A DNA stretch of 25,569 nt from an uncultured Neomegalonema sp. (GTDB lineage: Bacteria; Pseudomonadota; Alphaproteobacteria; Rhodobacterales; Rhodobacteraceae). This document shows, piece after piece, positions 1-6,832 of the stretch (positions are counted from its first letter, which is position 1; every line of letters begins with the position of its first letter). The notes beneath the pieces were generated by a model that ran no database searches, had not been told where the DNA came from, and worked only from the letters and a program-made list of their open reading frames with translations. A program made the translations under genes and the position numbers. Location of the stretch: positions 1-25,569 of the forward strand of contig CALGNW010000266.1 of the NCBI GenBank assembly GCA_937958345.1. The letters run 5' to 3'.

Positions 1-237
1 AGACTTGGATTCCAAACCGCGCTAAAGCGTGCTGGACTTGGTCGCGATGTTACGCCCCACGTTTTGAGACACACTTGCGGTACGTGGTTGGCACAGGCAG
101 GCGTTCCGATCTGGCAGGCCGCTGGCTACATGGGTTTGACCGCTGCTGAGTTTGAACGGACTTACGCCCATCATCATCCTGACCACATGAAAGAGGCCAG
201 CGAGGCTATTAGCGCTGCGCTTGGGAAGTACGTTTGA
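1..237 (+). CDS. Tyrosine recombinase/integrase, C-terminal fragment (5' end outside window)
   Basis: An open frame runs from base 1 to a TGA at 235-237 and encodes the last 78 residues of a phage-type integrase. The visible part carries the HVLRHT box (the HxxR element of the catalytic domain), then AGVPIWQAAGYMG, then ERTYAHHHPDH with the expected nucleophilic tyrosine. The G-Y-M-G stretch has Tyr where many family members have His or Trp; a change there is common in the alphaproteobacterial integrases that share the YxHHHPDH ending. The enzyme would cut and rejoin DNA at an attachment site. It ends 76 bp from the 3' end of a tRNA-Leu gene, a classic target for this family. Whether the missing N-terminal part is intact cannot be judged here. 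Confidence 0.85.
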   Translation, partial: RLGFQTALKRAGLGRDVTPHVLRHTCGTWLAQAGVPIWQAAGYMGLTAAEFERTYAHHHPDHMKEASEAISAALGKYV

Positions 238-240
238 TCG

Positions 241-270
241 TTTCTGTGGCCTTTTCTGTGGCACAGAAAA
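241..270. repeat. Direct and inverted repeats between integrase and tRNA-Leu
   Basis: TTTCTGTGGC occurs twice in direct orientation, at 241-250 and 253-262. The second copy also forms a perfect inverted repeat, TTTTCTGTG (252-260) against CACAGAAAA (262-270), with one base between the arms. The following bases repeat ACGAA twice. The position between an integrase stop codon and a tRNA 3' end fits recombinase arm-binding sites or a bidirectional terminator. No T-run follows on the plus strand, so a standard terminator is not clear. The repeat is seen directly; its function is inferred. Confidence 0.5.
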
Positions 271-313
271 ACGAAACGAAACGGCGAAGACCCGTAAGTC
301 TTTGAAAAGTAAG

Positions 314-400
314 TGGTGCGGTCGAGAAGACTCGAACTTCCACCCGTGTTACCGGACAGCGACCTCAACGCTGCGCGTCTACCAATTCCGCCACGACCGC
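314..400 (-). tRNA. tRNA-Leu (anticodon GAG)
   Basis: The minus strand folds as a class II tRNA. The acceptor stem GCGGTCG (400-394) pairs with CGACCGC (324-318), followed by discriminator A and a genome-encoded CCA (316-314). The D-arm contains AATTGGTAGA. The anticodon stem CAGCG/CGCTG encloses the loop TTGAGGT, which gives anticodon GAG. A long variable arm (CCGGTAACACGG) is typical of tRNA-Leu, and the T-arm is GGAAG-TTCGAGT-CTTCT. The 3' end points towards the integrase fragment, as expected where an element has recombined into the tRNA 3' half and restored it. Confidence 0.96.
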
Positions 401-421
401 ACATCTACGTGGTAGGCGCGC

Positions 422-450
422 TGGTTAGCAAAGGCATGAGGGCTTGTGAA
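422..450 (-). promoter_or_regulatory. Possible promoter of tRNA-Leu
   Basis: Reading the minus strand, TTCACA (450-445; five of six bases of the -35 consensus) is followed after 17 bases by TAACCA (427-422), a poor -10 match. This would start transcription about 15 bases before the mature tRNA 5' end at 400. The spacing is right but the -10 is weak. Confidence 0.25.
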
Positions 451-473
451 GCGGTTTCTCAGCATTGCGCGTG

Positions 474-529
474 AAAAATGCGGTTCGCATAGTCCCCGTG
501 CGCGGCCTGAACAGCCGGACGCGCACGGG
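474..529 (-). terminator. Tandem hairpins after the acyl-CoA synthetase gene
   Basis: Just past the stop codon at 541 lies a perfect 10-bp stem, CCCGTGCGCG (495-504) with CGCGCACGGG (520-529), and a 15-base loop. A smaller 5-bp hairpin, ATGCG-GTT-CGCAT (478-490), follows, and on the minus strand it runs into four to five T residues (478-474). Together they make a plausible rho-independent terminator for the minus-strand run, separating it from tRNA-Leu. The large stem alone has no T-tract. Confidence 0.5.
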
Positions 530-540
530 AGAGCTTTGTA

Positions 541-2445
541 TCAGCCCATTTTCCAGGCGATCGCAAAGTTATTGAGGACCGCCCCGACCTGTTCGGCATT
601 TGCGCCGTCCGCCGGTGTCACGATGGCAATAACGCCTTTCTTATCGTCATTTTCGCACCGGATATCAGCCTTGATACCGGCCTTTGACAGCGCCTCGCCA
701 TAGACGCGGCGGATCGCCGAGCGGCGCAGATCCGGCTTGAAGATCTTGCCGACATGCGTTTTCGGCAATTCGTCCATCACCTCGGCATAAACCGGCTGGG
801 CCGCGCGCTCGGGGACATTTTCCTTGGCAAAGGCAACCAGTTCTTCTGCCGTGACGCTTTCGCCCTCGTTCAGCTCCAGATAGGCGCAGGGAAGCTCGCC
901 TGCATAGGCGTCGGGCTGGCCGATAACGGCGGCCAGAGCCACCTTGGGGTGCGTCGTCAGCACCTCCTCGACCATACCGGGGTCGATGTTATGACCACCG
1001 CGGATAATCAGATCTTTCGCCCGTCCGGTAATCCAGAAATACCCGTCCGGATCAACACGGCCCAAATCGCCCGAGCGCAGCCACTCCTGACCGTCCGGTC
1101 CTTTGACAAAGCACTTTTCGCGCGGAATGTCTTTGTAACCGGGGAATACATGCGGTCCGATGATGCAGATTTCGCCGATTTCATCCTCGGCGGCCTCGCC
1201 CGTGCAAACGCCATCATCATCGATGAGCAGCATCTTCATGCGCGTGTAGGGCAGCGGAAAGCCGACGGAGCCGATTTTACGCTCGCCATCGGGCGGGTTG
1301 ACCGAACACACGACAGTCGCCTCGGTCTGCCCGTAGCCTTCGAGGATTTTGATGCCCGTCTTTTGCTCGAACTGCTTAAACAGCTCGACCGGCAAAGGCG
1401 CGGACCCGCAGACCGTGTATGTCAGCGAGGACACATCAGCGTCGATCTTGCGCTGGTTCAGCGCCGCAAGCGCGGTTGGTACCGACATGAAAAAGTTGAC
1501 CTTGTAGCGTTCGACCAGCTTCCAGAAATTGTCGATAACGCCCTCGCCGCGGAATCCGGCGGGGGTCATCAGAATCAGGCGACCGCCATTCATCGGGCAG
1601 GTCAGGCCCATCACATACGCGCCGAAACAGTGGAACAGCGGCAACGCGCACAGGATCACGTCGCCCTCGGTCAGCACGCCCTCTTTCACCGTATGGCCGA
1701 TGAACAGCATGCCGCCGATTTTGTGCGTCGCAAGCTTCGGATCACCCGTCGTACCGCCGGTATGGAAATACGCGGCGACACGGTCGCGTCCGCCCTCGGG
1801 GATGGTAAAGGTCAGCTTATCGCCGGGCTGGTCCGCGATTGCCTCGTCCCATTGCAGGATTTTCTTGCCGTGCGAGGTATCGACCTTGGGACGGATCAAC
1901 GGGATCAGCCATGACAACGGCGGCGAGACATAGCTCCGCATATCGACTTCGATCAGCGTATCCACGGCGGGCGTCGATTTCAGTGCCTCGGCGACATTCT
2001 GGGCAATCTCGGTCTTAGGGAACCCGCGCAGCGTGACCACGATTTTGGCGTCGGAATCGCGCAGGATCGAGGCGATCTGAGAGGGTTCCAGCAACGGATT
2101 GATCGGGTTGACGATCCCCGATGTCTGCGCAGCAAACATTGCCGCGAGCGTTTCGGGCAGGTTCGGCAGCACCAGCGCCACCGAGTTTGTCTCGTTCGCG
2201 CCGAGACTGCGGAACAGGTTCGCCGCACGGGTCGTGATGTCCAACAGCTCGGCATAGGTCCAGTCGTATGCCTTATCCGTCGGTTTTCCCTTGAGCTGGA
2301 AGGTAACGGCGGTGTTCGCGGGCCATTTGGCCGCGCCCTCCTCCAGCACCTGATAGGTCGATTCAAGATCGTACCGGTCTTCGAGAGGGGTTTCCTCGTG
2401 CCGGGCGATGTCTTCTTTCACCGCCATCCGCATGGTCGCGCCCAT
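541..2445 (-). CDS. AMP-forming acyl-CoA synthetase (fatty-acid-CoA ligase family)
   Basis: The 634-residue protein activates a carboxylic acid, probably a fatty acid, by adenylation and transfers it to CoA. The adenylate-forming motifs appear in order: P-loop YFHTGGTTGDPK (about 226-237), GYGQTE (about 370-375), SGDLGRVDPDGYFWITGRAKDLIIR (about 458-482, given only by its ends S458 and R482), and the C-terminal PKTHVGKIFKPDLR with the expected catalytic lysine near 567-570. A tail of about 45 residues follows the usual end. The start at 2445 is preceded by GGGAGAG at good spacing. It lies 112 bp downstream of the 83-residue membrane-protein gene and on the same strand as the photosynthesis operon, so co-expression is possible but unproven. 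The substrate cannot be told from sequence; a link to photosynthetic membrane or lipid supply is speculation. Confidence 0.9.
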   Translation of the reverse strand: MGATMRMAVKEDIARHEETPLEDRYDLESTYQVLEEGAAKWPANTAVTFQLKGKPTDKAYDWTYAELLDITTRAANLFRSLGANETNSVALVLPNLPETLAAMFAAQTSGIVNPINPLLEPSQIASILRDSDAKIVVTLRGFPKTEIAQNVAEALKSTPAVDTLIEVDMRSYVSPPLSWLIPLIRPKVDTSHGKKILQWDEAIADQPGDKLTFTIPEGGRDRVAAYFHTGGTTGDPKLATHKIGGMLFIGHTVKEGVLTEGDVILCALPLFHCFGAYVMGLTCPMNGGRLILMTPAGFRGEGVIDNFWKLVERYKVNFFMSVPTALAALNQRKIDADVSSLTYTVCGSAPLPVELFKQFEQKTGIKILEGYGQTEATVVCSVNPPDGERKIGSVGFPLPYTRMKMLLIDDDGVCTGEAAEDEIGEICIIGPHVFPGYKDIPREKCFVKGPDGQEWLRSGDLGRVDPDGYFWITGRAKDLIIRGGHNIDPGMVEEVLTTHPKVALAAVIGQPDAYAGELPCAYLELNEGESVTAEELVAFAKENVPERAAQPVYAEVMDELPKTHVGKIFKPDLRRSAIRRVYGEALSKAGIKADIRCENDDKKGVIAIVTPADGANAEQVGAVLNNFAIAWKMG

Positions 2446-2517
2446 AATAACTCTCCCTGATTGACCGCGATTTATCCGCGCGCCGATTGCTTTTCAGGAC
2501 AGTTACACGGGCCGCAG

Positions 2518-2536
2518 GGGCGCGCAAGACGCGCCC
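2518..2536. repeat. GC-rich hairpin between orf83 and the acyl-CoA synthetase gene
   Basis: GGGCGCG (2518-2524) and CGCGCCC (2530-2536) form a perfect 7-bp stem with a 5-base loop in the 112-bp gap. Neither strand has a following T-run, so a factor-independent terminator is not supported. It might attenuate or protect the mRNA between hemA-orf83 and the synthetase gene. Structure seen; role unknown. Confidence 0.4.
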
Positions 2537-2557
2537 TTAGGTCAAGTTACAGTGATG

Positions 2558-2809
2558 TCAGTCTGTGTCTTCGTTTTTGTCGTGCATGATCGGCAACCGG
2601 CGCGGGAAAAGCATCCATCCGAGGCCGAAACCGAAGGCAATAGCGGCGAGCAGAACAAGCCAACGCTGGTATTCAAACTGATCGACCATAAAGCCGCCCG
2701 GTCCCCAGACGAAGCGGAGCAACAAAGCGACAACAAATGCGCCAAGCGCAACATAAGCCCAGATCAGATCACGTCCGAAAACCGTAAACTGTCTATTTTC
2801 ACCGTTCAT
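2558..2809 (-). CDS. Unrecognised 83-residue membrane protein downstream of hemA
   Basis: I do not recognise this family. The sequence shows two hydrophobic segments, about residues 14-35 and 50-68, joined by a short loop (GPGGFMVDQFEYQRW), and a charged C-terminal tail ending in acidic residues. It lacks a histidine within a membrane segment, so it does not look like an LH1 or LH2 polypeptide. The start is well supported: AAGGAG sits 7 bases before the ATG. It begins 51 bp after the hemA stop on the same strand, so it may be the next gene of the photosynthesis superoperon. In many clusters that slot holds a cytochrome c gene, but there is no CXXCH here. A small assembly or stability factor of the photosynthetic membrane is one possibility. 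Confidence 0.75.
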   Translation of the reverse strand: MNGENRQFTVFGRDLIWAYVALGAFVVALLLRFVWGPGGFMVDQFEYQRWLVLLAAIAFGFGLGWMLFPRRLPIMHDKNEDTD

Positions 2810-2860
2810 AGCGATGCTCCTTTTCCGTTTCCGAGCAGAGCGTAAACAGAAATTAATGCG

Positions 2861-4075
2861 CTACGCAACGGCGCGGGACAGGGCACATTGCGACCAAAGC
2901 TTTGCGAGGGCCTGAACCAGATGCTCGATATCGGCATCGGTGTGAAGCGGCGACGGCGTGAAGCGCAACCGCTCGGTTCCCTTCGGCACTGTCGGATAAT
3001 TGATCGGCTGAACGTACACACCGTACTCATCAAGCAGGATATCACTGAGCATTTTGCACTTTGCGGCATCACCGATCATCACCGGAACGATGTGACTCGG
3101 GTTCGCAATGTGGGGAATGCCCAAGTCATCCAGTCGCGCACGAAGTGTGGCGACCTGCTTGCGCTGGCGCATCCGCTCCATGCTGCTCTGGCGCAAATGT
3201 TTTATTGATGTCAGCGCCCCGGCGGCAACTGCCGGAGGAAGCGCGGTCGTGAAGATAAACCCACTCGCGAATGATCGGATAAAATCGCACATCGAACGCG
3301 ACCCGGTGATGTATCCGCCCATGACGCCGAATGCTTTGCCCAAGGTTCCTTCGATCAGGCTGACGCGATGCGCAACGCCCTCGCGCTCGGCAACACCGCC
3401 GCCCTGCTCGCCGTAAAGGCCGACGCCGTGTACTTCGTCGAGATACGTCATCGCGCCGTATTTCTCTGCCACATCGCATATCGCCGCGATCGGGGCGATA
3501 TCGCCATCCATCGAATAAACACTCTCGAAAGCCACGATTTTCGGAACATTCGGGTCGGCAGCAGCAAGCTTTGCCTCCAGATCCTCAACATCATTGTGGT
3601 TCCAGATGACCTTTTTCGCGCGGGAATGGCGCATGCCTTCGATCATCGATGCGTGGTTGAGCGCATCCGAGAAAATAATGCAGTTTTCAAGACGCGAGCC
3701 GAGTGTACCCAGCGCCGCCCAGTTGGACACATATCCCGATGTGAACAGCAGCGCGTCTTCCTTGCCGTGCAGGTCGGCCAACTCGCGTTCGAGCTGGACG
3801 TGATGGTGATTCGTGCCGGAAATATTGCGTGTGCCGCCTGCGCCTGCACCGCATTCCTCAAGCGTATCGGACATTGCCTGCAGAACCGCAGGATGCTGGC
3901 CCATGCCGAGATAATCGTTCGAGCACCAGACCGTCACCTCGCGCTCGCCGCCCTCGAAGTGGTTGTTTGCCTTGGGGAAGGCCCCGCGACGACGCTCCAG
4001 ATCGGCAAAAACGCGGTAATTGCCGTCTTCACGCAGCGTATCGAGCTGGGCTTCAAAAAGTTGATCAAAGTTCAT
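2861..4075 (-). CDS. hemA: 5-aminolevulinate synthase (ALAS)
   Basis: A PLP enzyme that condenses glycine with succinyl-CoA to give 5-aminolevulinate, the first step of tetrapyrrole synthesis in Alphaproteobacteria. From the chosen start (MNFDQLF) it has 404 residues, the usual ALAS length. Visible hallmarks are WCSNDYLGMGQHP (about 50-62), GAGAGGTRNISGTNHHH (about 76-92), the YLDEVHGVGLYG stretch (about 211-222) and the PLP-binding lysine K247 in GTLGKAFG. An ATG eight codons upstream is in frame, but family alignments begin at MNFDQ. The ATG at 4075 overlaps the end of puhE by 11 bp, with a GGGGA stretch as a weak ribosome site. Placement after puhE in the superoperon ties the first committed step to the pigment genes. 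Confidence 0.95.
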   Translation of the reverse strand: MNFDQLFEAQLDTLREDGNYRVFADLERRRGAFPKANNHFEGGEREVTVWCSNDYLGMGQHPAVLQAMSDTLEECGAGAGGTRNISGTNHHHVQLERELADLHGKEDALLFTSGYVSNWAALGTLGSRLENCIIFSDALNHASMIEGMRHSRAKKVIWNHNDVEDLEAKLAAADPNVPKIVAFESVYSMDGDIAPIAAICDVAEKYGAMTYLDEVHGVGLYGEQGGGVAEREGVAHRVSLIEGTLGKAFGVMGGYITGSRSMCDFIRSFASGFIFTTALPPAVAAGALTSIKHLRQSSMERMRQRKQVATLRARLDDLGIPHIANPSHIVPVMIGDAAKCKMLSDILLDEYGVYVQPINYPTVPKGTERLRFTPSPLHTDADIEHLVQALAKLWSQCALSRAVA

Positions 4076-4916
4076 GGAGTTTTCCCCGTTCGTAAGCACG
4101 CGTCATCGCGATCGGATTATCTTTAGAATTGCCGGGCTTTTGCGGCAACAGCCACTGCCACAATTTTGCGTCAGCGAGCGGAATCACCATCATCCAGTGT
4201 TCCAGCAAAGCGAGTGCCGTCAGCGCGGCCAGAAGAGCGAAGCCGACCGCCTCGGCGGAGCCGACCGCCTGCGCGCCCCAACGCTCCAGCCAGCAGCCGG
4301 TGGCAAAGGTGAGGATCGTGATCGAAACCGGAAAAAACGAATTCATCGGCGCAATCCGGAAATGGCTGGCCAGATGCTCCATCGGCTTCGGCAGAAAATC
4401 GACGTTTATATTCGGCACACCGAGATAGACGTTCAGTTTCGCGCTGATGCGCGCGAAGAACAACACAGCGAAGGTCCATACACCGAACAGGTTTTCCGCA
4501 CCCCGACTGACCAGAACCAGCGCAATCATAATCGCGATCAGCGCGACCTCTGAATACGCGACCGTGCCCCATGCGCGCAGGAAACGTTCCCATGCCGGGA
4601 TGTCGGGCGGGCAGGAATAGGTGTTCGGGCCACTGATGATCCCGCAGAGGAAGGCCAGTTCAAACCATCCCCAAATCAGGATCACCGACCCGAAGGCGCC
4701 GTAGATTGACCAGACACCCGTGCTGTCCAGTGTCTGCCAAAAGCCCCAGCACCCAAGCGCAAGCACCGGCAGCGAAACCAGCGTCAGCGCCAGATGCGAC
4801 ATACCCAGGCCGTGATCCGCGCGCTTCACCCCCAGCAGGATCAGTCCGGTGGAGAACCACCAGACGATCAGGGCGGCAACAGCCGCAACCCAGGGAATAT
4901 GAAGCCAGTCGGTCAT
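4065..4916 (-). CDS. puhE: Photosynthetic complex assembly protein PuhE
   Basis: The 283-residue polytopic membrane protein has roughly seven hydrophobic helices and belongs to the PuhE family (DUF3623). It is known from purple bacteria to affect reaction centre-LH1 levels and bacteriochlorophyll production. Recognisable stretches include WWFSTGLILLGVKR near the N-terminus, the GPNTYSCPPDIPAWERFLRAW region (by its ends, about 96-116), and the LNVYLGVPNINVDFLPKP loop followed by LASHFR. The start lies 7 bp after the acsF stop, with GAGG 5 bases upstream. It sits between acsF and hemA, its standard position. Confidence 0.93.
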   Translation of the reverse strand: MTDWLHIPWVAAVAALIVWWFSTGLILLGVKRADHGLGMSHLALTLVSLPVLALGCWGFWQTLDSTGVWSIYGAFGSVILIWGWFELAFLCGIISGPNTYSCPPDIPAWERFLRAWGTVAYSEVALIAIMIALVLVSRGAENLFGVWTFAVLFFARISAKLNVYLGVPNINVDFLPKPMEHLASHFRIAPMNSFFPVSITILTFATGCWLERWGAQAVGSAEAVGFALLAALTALALLEHWMMVIPLADAKLWQWLLPQKPGNSKDNPIAMTRAYERGKLHEL

Positions 4917-4923
4917 TTACGCC

Positions 4924-6027
4924 TCAGTAAGCCGGAACAAGGTGGCTGCTCTCCGGCACGACGTTTTTCTTTGCCGGCAGAAGATACAGTCCCACAAAGT
5001 TCTTGGCGACGCGAAGGCTTGCAACCTGCTTGCCGAAGAACCCGCCGATACCGCCGCGGCGTTTCGCACTGTCGAGATCGGTAAACGCGGCCCTCAGACG
5101 CACAAGACCGGCTTCCCATCGCGGATTTTCGAGGTCGAGTTCAAGCGGGAAGATCTGCTTGGAAATCTCGGATGTCACGCGCAGGACTTCGCGGTCATAT
5201 TCGTCAATGTCGATACCGAGCGCCTTGTGGAAGGCCGGACGCTGGTGATCGCGAACGCACATCACCGAAAAGACGGCGACGAGGAAGAACTTGATCCACA
5301 GTTTGTTATAGCCCGAGGTCAGTTTCGGGTCCGTGCGCATCAGCAACGCAAACGCCTCGCCGTGGCTGAACTCGTCGTTGCACCATTCTTCGAACCACTT
5401 GAAGATCGGGTGGATCATCTTGTCGGGGTTCTTTTCGAGATGGCGATAGATCGTGATGTAACGCGCATAGCCGATTTTTTCGGACAGGTACGTCGCGTAA
5501 TAAATGAACTTCGGCTTGAAATAGGTGTATTTCTTGGCCTTGGTCAGAAAGCCGAGGTTCACGCCGATACCGGCCTCGCGCAGGGCATCATTGATGAAAC
5601 CGGCGTGGCGGGCCTCGTCGCGGGACATATAGCTGAACAACTCGCAGATGTCGGGGTTCGTGCCGCGGCGCTTCATTTCCTTATACAGCACACAACCGGA
5701 AAATTCAGCGGTCAGCGACGATACGAGAAAGTCGATCAGCTCTTTTTTAAGCTCGGGTTCCATGCCCTCCCAGTCGATCTCGTCCCAAGCATCGGTCTTT
5801 TTGAAGTGCTTTTTGTTCGGGTCCGACTTCATCTGGGCGATCAGACGGTCCCATTCCCCGCGTACCGGCGATACGTCGATCCGGTCCATTTCGTCGAAAT
5901 CGGTCGTGTAGAAACGGGGATCGAGCAGCGTTGTCTCGGCTGCCATCTCGGTCGTTTCGGTCACAACATGCTTGCGCAACGGCGATTTGACCTGCTGCGG
6001 GTTGGTGAATTCTGTTGAAGCATTCAT
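4924..6027 (-). CDS. acsF: Mg-protoporphyrin IX monomethyl ester aerobic oxidative cyclase
   Basis: AcsF is a diiron enzyme that uses oxygen to form ring E, converting Mg-protoporphyrin IX monomethyl ester to divinyl protochlorophyllide. From the chosen ATG at 6027 it has 367 residues. The diiron carboxylate/histidine motifs are visible: TAEFSG (E108), RDEARH (E138, H141) and NDEFSHGE (E219, H222). The ORF could be opened 11 codons earlier, but the ATG at 6027 has a near-perfect ribosome site, AGGAGGTG at 6040-6033, 5 bases upstream, and forms an ATGA overlap with the preceding gene. Its presence implies oxygen-dependent bacteriochlorophyll synthesis; an anaerobic cyclase (BchE) is not in the window. 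Confidence 0.96.
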   Translation of the reverse strand: MNASTEFTNPQQVKSPLRKHVVTETTEMAAETTLLDPRFYTTDFDEMDRIDVSPVRGEWDRLIAQMKSDPNKKHFKKTDAWDEIDWEGMEPELKKELIDFLVSSLTAEFSGCVLYKEMKRRGTNPDICELFSYMSRDEARHAGFINDALREAGIGVNLGFLTKAKKYTYFKPKFIYYATYLSEKIGYARYITIYRHLEKNPDKMIHPIFKWFEEWCNDEFSHGEAFALLMRTDPKLTSGYNKLWIKFFLVAVFSVMCVRDHQRPAFHKALGIDIDEYDREVLRVTSEISKQIFPLELDLENPRWEAGLVRLRAAFTDLDSAKRRGGIGGFFGKQVASLRVAKNFVGLYLLPAKKNVVPESSHLVPAY

Positions 6028-6314
6028 AGCGTCACCTCCTCGGAGAATGCGAATTCGCACAGCTCCATGAATTCAAGATTGCCGGTCATCCGCGTCCACT
6101 GGCGTTTGATCCAACCCGCGCGGGTAATCGTTGCCGTCCGCGCCTCGCTGATCACTTCGCCATAGGCGGCCAGAACCGGCTTGCCGTGGACGAGCACCTC
6201 GTCACCCGGATGCACAACCGCACCGTTGTCAAAGCGTACATGGGCGTGAAGGCTTTCAAAAACATGCGACACTTCGACCGTACAGGGCGCTGTTTCAGTT
6301 CGTCTGGAAAACAT
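6024..6314 (-). CDS. Small conserved-position protein between puhC and acsF (function unknown)
   Basis: The 96-residue product from ATG 6314 is hydrophilic, with no signal peptide or membrane helix. A central stretch, HAHVRFDNGAVVHPGDEVLVHG, reads like small beta-barrel or beta-hairpin sequence (by its ends, about 23-44), and the tail is acidic (CEFAFSEEVTL). A small gene at this position between puhC and acsF is a recurring feature of alphaproteobacterial photosynthesis clusters, usually annotated as hypothetical. Two starts are possible. ATG 6332 overlaps the puhC stop as ATGA. ATG 6314 has GGGAGG (6328-6323) 8 bases upstream and is preferred. It overlaps acsF by 4 bp, so translation is probably coupled. 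No function is known to me. Confidence 0.8.
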   Translation of the reverse strand: MFSRRTETAPCTVEVSHVFESLHAHVRFDNGAVVHPGDEVLVHGKPVLAAYGEVISEARTATITRAGWIKRQWTRMTGNLEFMELCEFAFSEEVTL

Positions 6315-6328
6315 TATCGTGTCCTCCC

Positions 6329-6817
6329 TCATTCTTCGAGCAGCTGCGCGAAAGCCGCTGCGTTATCATGTCCGAAACCAAACAGTTCGGCCTTCCATCC
6401 CGTTGCGTCATCAACCAACGCAAGCCGACCATCAACATACCGAACCACCCTGACGGGAGCGTTTTCCGATACGCCGTGATTGCCACGCACGCGGGCAAGT
6501 GCTCGCGAAACACCTGCGATGAAACCGCCTTGCGTCGGGTCGAGATCGGCTACCATTGTGCCGTCGATATCGACGACTCGCGCCGACCCATCCATCTTTG
6601 CGAAGATTTGCACGGATCTCTGGGTTTTGACTGCGACATCTTGAGGCGGCAAGGCACTTAACGGGTGATTTGTCCAACTGGCAAAAGCCGTCACCAGCAG
6701 GGTTATCGCCATCAGGCCGAACATCGCACGCACCAGAACCCGCGGGATCATCTCGCGGTCCCGCTTTTCAAGCGTTGCCGTAGCGGCATGCTGGTTCAGC
6801 ATCATGTTATCGGCCAT
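6329..6817 (-). CDS. puhC: Photosynthetic complex assembly protein PuhC
   Basis: The 162-residue protein has one N-terminal membrane anchor (about 27-48, VLVRAMFGLMAITLLVTAF) and a soluble, presumably periplasmic, domain. This is the PuhC family layout; PuhC is needed for efficient reaction centre-LH1 assembly. Family-like stretches are QRSVQIFAKMDGSARVVD (about 66-83), DLDPTQGGFIAGVSRALAR (about 91-109) and APVRVVRYVDGRLALVD near the C-terminal half. The ATG follows the puhB stop by 15 bp, with AAGGAA upstream. It lies directly after puhB, as in other clusters. Confidence 0.93.
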   Translation of the reverse strand: MADNMMLNQHAATATLEKRDREMIPRVLVRAMFGLMAITLLVTAFASWTNHPLSALPPQDVAVKTQRSVQIFAKMDGSARVVDIDGTMVADLDPTQGGFIAGVSRALARVRGNHGVSENAPVRVVRYVDGRLALVDDATGWKAELFGFGHDNAAAFAQLLEE

Positions 6818-6832
6818 CGCGCGCGTTCCTTC

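Noticed and set aside
754..1914. Long plus-strand open frame opposite the acyl-CoA synthetase gene
   Set aside because: It is antisense to a gene with clear motifs; the product has no recognisable domain and the composition of a GC-rich shadow frame.
2558..2809. orf83 considered as a light-harvesting polypeptide, PufX or a cytochrome c
   Set aside because: No histidine in a membrane segment, two helices rather than one, and no CXXCH motif.
4076..4099. Eight-codon N-terminal extension of hemA
   Set aside because: ALAS proteins begin at the MNFDQ-like position; the extension lies within puhE codons and has no better ribosome site.
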